Source: Clytia hemisphaerica (taxonomy: Eukaryota > Cnidaria > Hydrozoa > Leptothecata > Clytiidae). From it: a DNA stretch of 64,000 nucleotides. This document shows, piece after piece, positions 46,055 to 57,128 of this stretch. A program made the translations under genes and the position numbers. The stretch lies in contig CACVBU010000292.1 of NCBI GenBank assembly GCA_902728285.1, positions 2,036,977 to 2,100,976 on the forward strand. Reading direction: 5' to 3'. The notes beneath the pieces are model-generated. The model had not been told where the DNA came from. It was given only the letters and a program-made list of their open reading frames with translations, and ran no database searches. Position 1 is the stretch's first letter. Each line of letters starts with the position of its first letter.

Positions 46055-47111
46055 TTACGATAAAGAAGAACCGATAACGCAAGCCTGTACGTCGTCACTC
46101 ATGTGGGAGCCATCGCAATAAGGAGGTGTTTTGGTTTGTTTACATCCACAAAAGAAGACTTCACAAGTTTCTTCTGCTTTCATACGATGTGGCCGCATTC
46201 CCGAACCTTTGTGGCTTCCATCGCAAAATGGCTGAAACGAAAAAGAGTACTCTTTGAAATTTGAATAATGAGCGCTATGTCATAAGATGTTGATTTTTTG
46301 TTTGTTCAAATACTGTACTAGAGCGAGTAGGAGCGATGCCGTATTTTGGGCTCAAAAACCATCATTTAGAAATCGCAAAAAGATGACAGCATTCTCTTTA
46401 CCTGTTTGTGGCTTAAACCACAAGTGCACCATGAGTAACGAGTTCCTTTGGTTAAGCTCTCACAGAAAGGTTCTTTTGATGCTACGATCACTTTCCCCGT
46501 GCTTGTGCTTCCATTTCGAATCTGATGACGAAAATAAAAATTTTAGAGTTGAGTAAAATTTGAAGAAGTATTTGATAATCGCCAGTTGGGCAGAATCACT
46601 CGAGTCACTCTGGTTGGTTTAGAGGGATGCAATTACCAAATTCTCTCAAATAAACGCCGCTGGGTCTTACAACAAGAAGTTTTAATAGCGCAATTAGTGA
46701 TTCGTTGCACTTCTCTAAATCAATCAGATTCTCGCAATTTCGTACCATACTTTCTAAATAAAACTCATACCACTTATCACCATGAAAATGTTATAAAGGA
46801 ATCCAATGGACTTTATCATGTACATTTTTATTGTCACTATCGGATGTTTTACTCTGTTTTAACACAACACAATGCATGGCATCACCTACTATTGCGTAAG
46901 GCAGTAAAAGTGCGGCTTAAGGTGTGTTCAGAAAATGAACTGAAATACCAATATGAGAATTGAAATCAGTCCTCCTCACAAAAACCTGTCTACCTCTTTA
47001 CTTATTGATAAAGGTATAATCCTTTATCACAAGAAAGGAATTTAACCATACCTGACACCATTGTCTTCCGATAGAAAAAATGAAACTTCTGGAGAGAAAT
47101 TTGGTTGACAT
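46055..47111 (-). CDS. CISD3: CISD3-type mitochondrial CDGSH iron-sulfur protein, 3 exons
   Basis: Minus-strand exons are 47111-47052 (ATG), 46521-46402 and 46231-46055 (TAA), all phase 0 with good GT-AG borders, giving 118 residues. Exon 1 is an Arg/Ser/Phe-rich leader (MSTKFLSRSFIFSIGRQWCQ) typical of mitochondrial import. Two CDGSH motifs follow: C52-T-C54 with PFCDGSH (C63, H67), and C88-G-C90 with PPYCDGSH (C99, H103). All ligands for two [2Fe-2S] clusters are present. The tandem motif on one chain marks the CISD3 (MiNT) class; CISD1/2 have one motif and a membrane anchor. The product is expected in the mitochondrial matrix, in iron-sulfur and redox handling. The exons are too small to stand out as long frames. 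Confidence 0.92.
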
Positions 47112-49141
47112 TGTTGTTTGGCCTAGAAAAAGTCAGTTAAAACATTTTTATAATGTTGAAGCAGATACTGTTTACTCTGCTAAGCATGGATTGATTCTTG
47201 ATTTTTGAAAAAAATAAAGATCTGTTTAAAACTACAAAGTTGTGTTATGTCGGTGTTTTTTACACTTTTGGCGTAAACCTGACACTTAATTTTCGTCAAA
47301 AACAGTTTTTATGGTCTGACGGAAAGAAAAATCAGCATTATTGGATGAAAAGTTCCACAAAGATGCAAAATCGGATTGTAAACATGTATTTTTTTCTATT
47401 CGAGCAGAGAGGGATAAGATATTCCAAAAATAAAGATTTTCTGTTTCTATCTATTATGAGACTCTGGCAATCATCTCCAAGGATATTATATTGTCCCTAA
47501 TTCCAAATAAAAAACTTCCAAAGTTTGAGGAAAATGAAAAGGTTTTGAAGTTTCTATTAAAGAACATCGAAAAAATAAGGATTTTCTTCATCCTAAAAAG
47601 CTCTTTTTCAGAACTAAAATATTGCTGAGCGACTCATTATTAACAGCTCTCTCGTATTCTTGCATTCTATTGTTCAAAATCGCAAGCTTTACAGGATTAG
47701 ACGTTCCATTTTCAAACCTTGCAAATGTAGGAATAAATGGAATAGGCAATCCTTAAGCGCTCCAACAGTCTTCAAACTGAGTTTTCTGCATGCAGTAATA
47801 TTAAAGTGACCTAAAATCAAAACAGTCACTCACGATGACATTTATTATCAAGAAATAGAGCTCTATCAAACAAATGTCCAAAAATAGCAGTGCTAGGCTG
47901 TGCTAGGTTAGTGCTGGTCGAAGACTGGAATTCTAGAATCCCTGAGTGCTCCCAAAGTATTGAAAATACGATTTCTAAATAAAGAAGAGTTTACAGTTTT
48001 GGAAACTCTTATCCCGACAACAAAAGAAATTGGTCACCAGCCTATATATTTGCTAATGAAAAAGGCCTCAAGAATTTTTAAAACTGGAATAGATGATCCA
48101 AAACTGCTGATCCAAAAGTAGAATTTCATCTATAAAATTGCCTAAAAAGGCAGCAAAAACTACTACATCTTGACAAAAATAAGAAATAGAAACTAAAAAG
48201 ACACAAAAAGTCGAATTCACGGATAAAATGAAAAATTAAACATAAAATTCTCAAAACCTTAGAAAAACTACCAAAATTTTGAAAAATTGGCAGTCTATAA
48301 AGCTATGAAAATAAAAATGTACTACCAAAATCAATTTTATTCTTATTTTGACGTTTGGAATTTCAGGGTCGGTCGGGCCCGTAAAACAACCAATCAAATT
48401 GGTCTCGCCTTATAGAAATTTGAAAATGGACCACCACGGTTAAAACAGGCATAGTGTTCTGGATCAACTGCCTGACCCCCCCCCTGGCCTGAGTTACATT
48501 TGAAGATTTATCCACAATTATCAACATCACTTAAATTTCCGACGTTCGAAGATAGTTTGGAATTGTTTTCCTTCCGTTCCTATGCAAACATATTTTTTAC
48601 GCATGCGTAAGAAAAAATATTCTAGGTGGCCCCTAAGTTTGAGAAATTTGAAGAACAAGATTGGTGATGAATTTCCAAGAAATGGAAATTGTACTTTTGC
48701 GGGAAATTACAAAATCTAGGAAGGAAATTACAAGTTCGCGGGAAATTACAAATTAACGTAAGCAAAACCGTCAATCGAATTTCAATCAACCATGAGATTA
48801 ACACAATAATTTAGAATTCAGCCCCCATTTTAGTTTGAATAATTGTAGGTGACCCCTAGCTGAGTAGGTGACCCCTGACCTGAAGCTATTTCTAGGTACC
48901 AGTTGTTGTTGAACCTTTTAGCCCCCCCCCCTTACGGCTAGGGGGTGAAGCTTGGTTTCTCAACAAAAAATCACACTTTAAAAAACATTTTATACTATTA
49001 TTAAGGGGTAGAGTACGTACTACTCTAACAAATTACTGTAACTAAAAACCAAAGCAGGGAAGAAGTTCAACTAGTGTTGACTTTCACAAAAGAAATGTTC
49101 CACTTTCACTTTCCACCCACTATTCATAACATTACTATATT
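47112..49141. other. Intergenic upstream of CISD3, no gene recognised
   Basis: The CISD3 promoter must lie at the left edge of this stretch, but no TATA box was identified. The rest is AT-rich with no supported feature. GTGACCCCT phrases near 48850-48880 recur near 54410-54440. Confidence 0.35.
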
Positions 49142-50393
49142 GGGTACAGTATATGGCCCCCAAAACGGAGACGGCCCCCAAAACGGAGGTTTTCATTAAA
49201 ATGAAGATTCTGACTTGTAGATTTATCAAAATTAAACGATTTTTGTTTATTTTGAAAGAATGATGGTTATACTTAAAAATGAGCATGTTTTTGCTGGTTT
49301 GAGACGGATTCAAAATAACATATTTGCGTCTAAAGGAAATATTTTAACACCAAAATTAGATAAAAATTGCATATAACTCACTCTAGCTCCTTGGATATTG
49401 AAAATAAGTTATGAAAACGGGGTATAGGAAACTTTCTACACCTAATGCCGTTCAGAAAATGTAAATACATCTGTGACTTTAGAGGCTGGGTAAAAGATAT
49501 AGTATCTTGAAGGTCAACCAGTTTTTTGGAGCCCTAGAATCAGCATTGACAAAACCGAAAATTCTAAATATGAGAAAAAGCAAAAAATCTTGGAATTCTA
49601 TTCCTGTCACCTTGAGTTTATAGCTAAAATTTTTCGCTGAATCAGCAAAAACGGCAAATTCTGTCATTTTTTTGCAAAATATAGGAGAAAAATATCTTCA
49701 AAGCTTAATATTTTCAGTTTCAGTTAAGCTTTTTTTCTAAAATTTTCACAGCTTATTCCATACATGAATGGAACTATTTTCAAAAGAGATTTGTTTTCAA
49801 AAACTTGATTGAGACGTTGTTAAATCAAAATTGTCATTTTGAAAATTTCTAAATTTTCAGTTTGGACTTTGCAATATCGAAAATCCTGAAATATTTCATA
49901 AAAAACATAAATTTTACATCCATCGGGTCGTAAATTTAAGGGAAAACACAAATATGTTCATAGTTTTCCCCCCAATTACCACTGGGCTTAATAATTTGAT
50001 TTTAGCTACACCTCCGTTTTGGGGGCCCCAAACCTGCATTTTGACAACCAGGGGTATACTGTAAAAATTTTATCAAATAAATTTATGCCCAAAACCCTCT
50101 AAATCATATTTCAAAACTATGGTCAAAATTTTGTATTCATATCTTAAAGATATCTCGAGAAATCGCTAAAATTTCAAACCTCCGTTTTGGGGGCCATTAG
50201 AAAAAAGCTACCTATCTTTAAGTGATTGAAAAATATTGTTGAAATTGAAAATTTTGAAAAAGAACTTCCAGGAAATAAAGTAGAGATGTTAAAGGTTTTC
50301 ATGCAGCAAAAATTTTTGTAAAATCTCTTTTCCTCTAGATTTGAGAGAAATTTCAAATTTGATCGCCGTTTTGGGGGCCACATACTGTACCCC
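49142..50393. mobile_element. TIR element with CCCCCAAAACGG iterons
   Basis: The ends GGGTACAGTATATGGCCCCC and GGGGGCCACATACTGTACCC are inverted repeats, bordered inside by AAAACGG/CCGTTTT. The core CCCCCAAAACGG occurs five times: about 49156, 49174, 50012, 50180 and 50366, the first two in one orientation and the last three in the other. No coding region is seen in the 1,252 bp. Superfamily unassigned. Confidence 0.75.
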
Positions 50394-50415
50394 TTTTTGT
50401 AAATCTTAATGGATA

Positions 50416-50844
50416 CCTTAAGGGAAGAAATTTTCGCGGAATTTAATTTCGCGAATTTGGGCGTAATTCGCGAAATTAAATTCCGCGAAACACACCAAAA
50501 TTGTTAAATCGCGAAATTAAATTCCACGAAATTCGATTTTTTTTCTTCTTCTTTTATTTTGTTGTTTTTGACCAGGTATTACCTAAAAAGATGGACACAA
50601 TTGATTTTTAAGCATTATAACGTGTATTTTTTATCAAATATAAACAAATATAAACAACTCCGTGATGCTTAAAAGTTAATCTAAGTTGATAAATTCTTCT
50701 CAATCGCGAAATTAAATTCCGTGAAACTTTTAAAATCGGGTCAATCGCGAAATTAAATTCCGCGAAATTTGCCATTTTGAAACTCTGATTCGCTAAATTA
50801 AATTCCGCGAAAATTTCTTCTCGCAAAAATTTCTTCCCTTAAGG
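50416..50844. mobile_element. MITE with TTTCGCG/AATTTAATTTCGCG iterons, TA-flanked
   Basis: Ends CCTTAAGGGAAGAAATTTT and its inverse lie between TA dinucleotides. The motif CGCGAAATTAAATTCCGCG recurs at least five times. It is related to the element at 57129-57922 by motif and end structure. Confidence 0.8.
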
Positions 50845-51077
50845 TATTCACTGGTTTCACTGTTGAGGCCATAACATAGGCCATAGTATCAGTGTATACT
50901 AAACTATTCCACTTGTTAATTTCGCCTAGGTACTTGATACGGTGGACGAACTCACTAAATTTAATTTACAAATTACACGCTCGTATAACCACGGACAATT
51001 TTCGTGGGTTTTCTTTGGATTACGTCATATATCTTTGTGTCTTTAGCCTCACAGTTTTGATTTTTTCTTTGTTTTCT

Positions 51078-51450
51078 TATAAGCATATATACTTTATAAG
51101 ATTCAAACCAATAAATCTTGATAGATACCTTTCGGTAATTAGTTCTTCAAAGTTAACAAGGGATGGCGCACAAAATGAGCATATTTATTTTTTATAAGCA
51201 TATACTTTATAAGAATCAAATCAATAACTCTTGTTAGACGGTGATATACCTTTCGGTAATTAGTTCTTACAAAGTAAACAAAGGACGGTGCACAATATGA
51301 GCATATTTATTTTTCTTATAAGCATATACTTTATAAGAATCAATTCAATAACTCTTGGATAGACGGTGATATACCTTTCGGTAATTAGTTCTTACAAAGT
51401 AAACAAGGGATGGCGCACAATATGAGCATATTTATCTTTTATAAGCATAT
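51078..51450 (+). repeat. Minisatellite of about 122-bp units
   Basis: Three units start TTATAAGCATATACTTTATA and contain ACCTTTCGGTAATTAGTTCTT and GGCGCACAATATGAGCATAT. A fourth unit is interrupted at 51450 by the foldback element and resumes at 52284 with CTTTATAAGAGTTAA. Confidence 0.85.
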
Positions 51451-51451
51451 A

Positions 51452-52281
51452 CCGGGTGCGCCACAAAAAAGTTTCTCTCTTTAAAACTAATTTTCTCGAA
51501 ATCTAAAAATTTTAAAAGAATCATTCCTACTCCATTGGAAAGAAGAAGGATAGACTTAAATTTTGATGGGTCATTTAATGAATTCGGTACATTAGGTCGA
51601 AAGTTATGCTCAATTGAATAAAAAAGTTACTTTCGGAAAATGATCAAAAACGTTAAAAATCGACCTATCAAATTAAACAGAAGCATAATTACACGATGCA
51701 CCGGTTTTTTCGCCTCAGTCATCAAAAATGATAATTAGCTGTCTAAACGACCTTTTGTTATATAAAGGAAGGTTGAATTACATTAAAAGGAAGAAAATTC
51801 GTCGAAAAAAGCCAAAAAATCTGGTAAAATTCATAAAAATACATCAAATATGGGTTTCAAGGTACATCCAGCCTTACATAGACTTTATCCAGTCTAGAAC
51901 CAAAAATCTGTGGAAAATTTTGGTAAAAATAAATTAAAATGATTTTGATGAAGATTTAAAACCCTTTCGACCCATCAGTTTCAAAATTTATGTGTTTAAT
52001 TCCTGAAAAATGCTCTTGATCACGTAAAGGCTAATGCGATTGCCAAATTTAAACTAAAAATTTGATAGGTCGATTTTTAACGTTTTCGGGCACTTTCTGA
52101 AAGTAACTTTTTTATTCAATCGAGCATAACTTTTGATCTAGAAAACCGAATTTGATAAATGACCCATCAAAATTTAAGTTTATCTTTCTTCTTTCCAATG
52201 GGATAGGCATGGTTCTTTTGAAAATTTAAGATTTCAAGCAAATCAGTTTCAAAGAGAGAAACTTTTTTGTGGCGCACCCGG
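51452..52281. mobile_element. 830-bp TA-flanked foldback element, copy 2
   Basis: This copy is in reverse orientation to the one at 29459-30289, with ends CCGGGTGCGCCACAAAAAAG and the inverse. It sits inside the minisatellite. The intact neighbouring units read AGCATATACTTTATAAG and show that one TA was duplicated. Confidence 0.92.
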
Positions 52282-53665
52282 TACTTTATAAGAGTTAATT
52301 TTTTTAGCAATTTTAAGCCTCGTTGTTCTTGTAAAATTGTTTCATCAAGTAAAGTAGATTTTAGATTAGCTTCAATCTCTACTTCTTTTTTTTCCCATGC
52401 AGTTCAAATTCTAGGCGAAATTTTCGACTTCAAGTCGTCTTGTCTTCATTGTTTTGATGCTAAAGACAGTGAAGTTTTTTATTATTCAGCATGACATAGT
52501 GATCAGGAAAAGGTCTTTTTGATACCTTGAGAGCTTTTAATTACAATGACCCAGACATATGCTAGTAAATAGTTAATGTTTACCAAATTATTCCCTCTCT
52601 AAGTAGACTGATGAACTTCTTTAATAAAAAAGCATTTAACACTACGGCAAGAATTTCAAGATGGCAGTTAAAGTGATAAAAAAGTGTAACATATAAACCA
52701 AATATAATAAGGTACTTCTTTTGAAAAATGAATACTGTATACTTCCTCACTGCTTTTTTGAAAATATTTTGTTATTATTTTTTTAACAGGGATGTGTAAT
52801 AGCGGAGCTGGATAACGCACATTTGAAAAAGCCCTCTTCTATCTCTGTACCCTAACATTAAAATTTGATAATGAAATTTAATTTTTTTAATTACAAACTC
52901 GTGAAATTTGAATTTCCTCTTAGCCAATGATTCTGCTGCTGCATTTATCCTTCACGATTAAAAACTTTTAATTATCACGAGGGTTTGTAAAACATCGGTG
53001 GATGACAATTAAAAAAAAAGAAAAACATTGTTTTCATTAGTAAAGTTATGAGGAAGTTCTTCAGTAGCATTATTTATAGTACTTTTTCATTTGAAATACA
53101 CCGCGGGGTACCTGACTTTCTAACTGGTATTGTCAATTGAAACATTATTTATCAAAATATTCACATCCAAAATTTTAAAGAAGAATCCTGAAAGCTTCTC
53201 AAATTCAGAACACACGCTGATAAAATTAGATTTCATTTACAAGGAAGCTTTTGGGGTATCTTTTGCAAATATTATTTTGATGAAAAGCGGGAACATTGTA
53301 GCAAAATATGTGCAAATGTACTGCATGAATATACTTTGTCTGCTTCATTTTTCTTATAAAAACAGAACACTCAAGGGGACAAAGATGGATTTCTATTATG
53401 AACAGTTTAGAATAGAAAAAACAAAGAAGCAACCCGCCAAAGAATTCTTGTCCTTCATCCAGCTTTGCTATTACATATCCCTGGTTATTATGTAATGTTT
53501 AAAAATCGCTACTTTGGTTCTCTCAGTCTTCTTTCGTAGGGTATTTTCGAATGCACCTAAATGATCAAGACATACAAAAAGTTTTAATGATGTCAGTGGT
53601 AATGGCACTTTCACTGTATATTTTTTTATGGCGTGAGATGCTAGGCAATTCGATCTGCCTAGCCA

Positions 53666-53729
53666 GGGTGCAGTATGCAGTGCTGACGAGTCCTAATAAG
53701 GACGAAATGCATATGCTGCTCTGCCACCC
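53666..53729 (+). ncRNA. Type I hammerhead ribozyme, copy 1
   Basis: The conserved core is complete: CTGACGA (53683-53689), stem II GTCC/GGAC with loop TAATAA, and GAAA (53704-53707). Helix III is minimal, with TGCAT closing on itself, then the NUH triplet ATA, with cleavage predicted after 53713. Stem I pairs GCAGTG with TGCTGC (with G-U pairs), then an internal loop, then GGGTG (53666-53670) with CACCC (53725-53729). The stem I internal loop and stem II loop are placed for the usual tertiary contact. Confidence 0.92.
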
Positions 53730-54502
53730 AAATCTCCTGAAAGAAGATAGTTGGACAGAAATTCTTTGAATTTCTTCACATATGGGTAAAGGCCACATTT
53801 TTGGTACACCTGTCCCTTCCGTTACGCTAAAAAAAATTTCATCCTCAAAATTGCTTAAAACCTATTTATTTGGATATCTATGATGATAATCAAGTATGTG
53901 CTCCTCTATATTACCTTTTTGCAGAACTGTAGGACCCTAGAAGTTGTTGTGGTTGATTTTTTTCTGATTTTCAACCAATAACTAAAAACTTGTTATTTCT
54001 ACAAAAAGAAAACTTATAAGACTGTACTTACTCTTAAAATGTTTCTACAAAGTGTTTTAACCAATTCCTAATCGTTTTTCATGAATTTACATTTTCGGGT
54101 TGGAGGGGTAGCCTAATTTGCGTAACGGAAGGGACAACTTTCAAATTTTTAATTAACATCTTTACTAGGAAAAAACTTGTTTCAAAAGATAGTTTGAATT
54201 TTAATAGTCAAATATGATCTTTTAACCTAAAATGATAGAACTAACCAGAACTAACTATATAAACTTACAAATACTCCTAAAAACTGTAAATATTAGGTAT
54301 AGAATAAGCGTAACGGAAGGGACAAATTTTCTGAAAATTTTTCAAAATTTGAAAATAGCTGTTTTGGGCCATCCAAGCCTCATCCCAAGTTTTAGATGAT
54401 CCCTAAAATTTAGGTGACCCACTGTAGGTGACCCCTGAAACCGAAAATGTGACTTGCATTTCAGTTTTTCTTTAAAATTTTACATTGAGCATTCAAAAAA
54501 GA

Positions 54503-55630
54503 AGATGCGAAAACGCGTCCTATGGAGCCTAAAGGGTTAATGAGACCCCTGGTAAAATTTGTTATGGTCAAAACAACTTCGAATAACTCCTAATTGTCAT
54601 TTTCAGGCATTTTGAGCAGTTTGGAGTCTTCAAAAAAAATCTTTTATTTAACCCTTTGAGCGCGCATTAGTTTTGAAAATGTTGAAAAATTTCAATGATT
54701 TTTTTTTGAAATTTGAAACTTCAAAATGGCGTAAAAGCTTGTAGCTTTTGATTCAGACACTCGTTTTGGTACCAACCATTGGAAAGGTAATTCTATACTC
54801 TTTCAAAAACATTTGGTTTCTTTCCCTTTAAATCAAGTCCTAGGGAGCTGAGACCCAAGCTTTGGGACTTGGTATTTTGGCTGTTTCAGGACGCGAAAAC
54901 ACGTCCTATGGAGCCTAAGGGTTAATGAGACCCCTGGTAAAGATTTTTTATGGTCAAAACAACTTCGAATAACTCCTAATTGTCATTTTCAGGTATTTTG
55001 AGCAGTTTGGAGTCTTCAAAAAAAAATCAAAAATTTTTTGGTTAACCCTTTGAGCGGGCAGTAGTTTTGAAAATTTTGAAAAATTTCAATGATTTTTTTT
55101 GAAATTTGAAATTTCAAAATGGCGTAAAAGCTTGTAGCTTTTGATTCCGACACTCGTTTTGGTACCAACCATTGGAAAGCAGTGGCGTGGTGGCAGGGGG
55201 GGCCAGGGGGGCCAGGGGGCCAGGCCCCCCCAGCGGAGCCCTTTTTAGAAGGGGCGCCCAAAAATAAGCGACGCCAAGAAGGATTTTTCAGGCGCCCATA
55301 TCGAAAGATTGACAAATGAAAAAACAAAAATGGCGCCCCTTATCACCTCAAAAACTCAAAATTTTCTGGCTCGCTTCGCTCGCACACTCCCTTTTTTGTG
55401 TTCATAATGAGCGTATAGAGAGGGGCGCCAAAAACAAAAAATCTTTAAAAAGGGCGCCATATTTGCCACCCCAGATATATTTTCCCACCACGCCACTGCA
55501 CTGTTGGAAATGTAATTCTATACTCTTTCCCTTTAAATCAAGTCCTAGGGAGATGGGACCCCAACTTTAGGACTTGGTATTTTGGCTGTTTTAGGACGCG
55601 GAAACGCGTCCTATGGAGTCTAAGGGTTAA
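54503..55630 (+). repeat. Tandem duplication (about 380-bp unit) inside the TIR element
   Basis: Unit borders are marked by GACGCGAAAACNCGTCCTATGG at 54503, 54890 and 55595. The first unit is 387 bp. The second is 373 bp after removal of the hAT-like insert and its target copy. Both carry GGTACCAACCATTGGAAA. Confidence 0.85.
55180..55503. mobile_element. hAT-like MITE, CAGTGGCGTGGTGG ends
   Basis: The left end CAGTGGCGTGGTGG is matched by CCACCACGCCACTG followed by CACTG at the right. TTGGAAAG (55172-55179) and TTGGAAAT (55504-55511) form an 8-bp duplication with one mismatch. The first unit of the surrounding tandem duplication shows the uninterrupted target. The insert is much more GC-rich than its surroundings. 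Confidence 0.85.
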
Positions 55631-56761
55631 GAGATAAAAAGAAGTTATTGTAGTGTAGCAAATGTGAGAACAGTCTACAATAGGTCTTTCAACAATGCAA
55701 TAACTTCAGATATCTTGGCTTTGAAAAAAGAGACACTATATTGAACATCCAAGTCCCTGTAACACTCCCTTTTAAAAAAGGCGTAACGGAAGGGACATCC
55801 AAAACGGAAGGGACCTGAAGGGACATCAAATTTTCCAAGGAGATAACTCCCACCACATTGTTAATATAAAGTTTAAATGTACCTGCAAGTAAGAAGTCTA
55901 ATGAGGGTAGTAGTCAACCAAAAGGAAAAGTTTTTAAGTCAAAGACTTGAGATGCTGTTCAATTTAATGTTTGCGTAACGGAAGGGAAAAAACCAAGGCA
56001 CATTTCCAATGGGAAGGACTGTCAATGAAAAAACATGTCAAAAATAGAGGATAATGGTTTGCAAATTGAATTTGGAGTAATCCCAATGGTAACTTGTGAG
56101 AATTTAACATAAACTATAGCTATTTGACAAAGATTTTCTTGAAAATGAATTTGCGTAACGGAAGGGACAAGATCAGAGTCGCAAAACATGCTTTTTAGAA
56201 AAATGCAAAACCTGAGCAACAGTGAAAAAAGTATTTACTCAAAATATTGTGAAAACTCGCTCCTATCAATATTAGGTGGACTGAAAAAAAATTGAAAGTG
56301 AATATTTTTATCCCAGTTGAAGAAAAAACAATTTTGAATCTTTTTTTTTTTGCATTTTTCGTAGAAAAATGTGAAATTTAGACTTCTGCAGGGTCTGTAA
56401 GAGGAAAGACTGTCCTATTGCTGGCCAAACTCTAATTGTAAGGGCACTTTCTACCCCAGATCAATAATCAATTGGAAGTTTTGCAAGTTTAATGCTAGTT
56501 TTCAAGATATGAGCAGTAAAAGTCAAAAGTGTAACGGAAGGGACAGGTGTACCAAAAATGTGGCCTTTACCCATATATATTCTTTTTTGAGACCATGCAG
56601 TGTTGAGGCTTTCCTCCCTCTTGGCTCTCTTCAAAGCCTGACTCCAGAGGAGTCATTCACAGAATTCCTTAGGGAATTTCCCTTTGTCCACTTCTTCTTT
56701 CAGTCTGCGCCACAATTAGTTTTATGGCGTGAGATGCTAGGCAATTCGATCTGCCTAGCCA

Positions 56762-56825
56762 GGGTGCAGTATGCAGTGCTGACGAGTCCTAATAAGGACG
56801 AAATGCATATGCTGCTCTGTCACCC
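56762..56825 (+). ncRNA. Type I hammerhead ribozyme, copy 2
   Basis: This matches copy 1 except for T instead of C at 56820, in the stem I internal loop. Core residues are unchanged and cleavage is predicted after 56809. Confidence 0.92.
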
Positions 56826-57128
56826 AAATCTCCTGAAAGAAGATAGTTGGACAGAAATTCTTTGAATTTCTTCACATTTTAAAAAACGGTAGCTTTTGTA
56901 TCCTAAAAAACAATGCTTTTTGTATGTGACTCAAACAATGTTTGGTTGCCACATGGTATTTTTCAGTCTTTGCTGGGTCACAGTGAAAAGTTACTTTACT
57001 TCAGTTTGTATATTTGAAATAATCATTTTAATCGTTTTCTCTGCTGATTTATTAGATATATATATATATATTACTAGTTAGGATAACATTATAAACGGCG
57101 AAGACATGACGTAATGACTCCGTACATA

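Larger units (their letters stand above)
53783..56573. mobile_element. 2,791-bp TIR element with GTAACGGAAGGGACA iterons
   Basis: The ends TGGGTAAAGGCCACATTTTT... are inverse for 43 bp and flanked by TA (53781-53782 and 56574-56575). GTAACGGAAGGGACA, part of the TIR, recurs inside at about 54122, 54310, 55783, 55975 (last bases differ) and 56155, plus a partial at 55802, besides the two terminal copies. No transposase is seen. A tandem duplication of about 380 bp fills 54503-55630. The element interrupts the retrozyme repeat. Confidence 0.85.
53624..56877 (+). mobile_element. Retrozyme-like repeat with two hammerheads, split by a transposon
   Basis: A 158-bp block (53624-53781) recurs at 56720-56877 in the same orientation with one base change. 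Each copy holds a type I hammerhead preceded by a hairpin CTAGGC...GCCTAG. Removing the TA-flanked transposon 53783-56573 and one TA leaves two hammerheads exactly 303 nt apart. Self-cleavage at both sites would release a 303-nt RNA. Dimeric arrays of about 170-400 bp with type I hammerheads are the known form of animal retrozymes, small non-autonomous retroelements that give circular RNAs. Boundaries are the ends of the shared block. TTTT adjoins both ends as a possible 4-bp duplication. No protein is encoded, and the apparent shared C-terminal peptide is a by-product of the repeat. Confidence 0.8.

Noticed and set aside
46586-46963. 125-codon plus-strand frame
   Set aside because: It lies in intron 1 of minus-strand CISD3, has no recognisable domain, and has no splice or promoter support.
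53551-56865. Two frames with an identical 46-residue C-terminus
   Set aside because: The shared part is the duplicated hammerhead region. The upstream parts differ, and the ribozyme fold explains the conservation.
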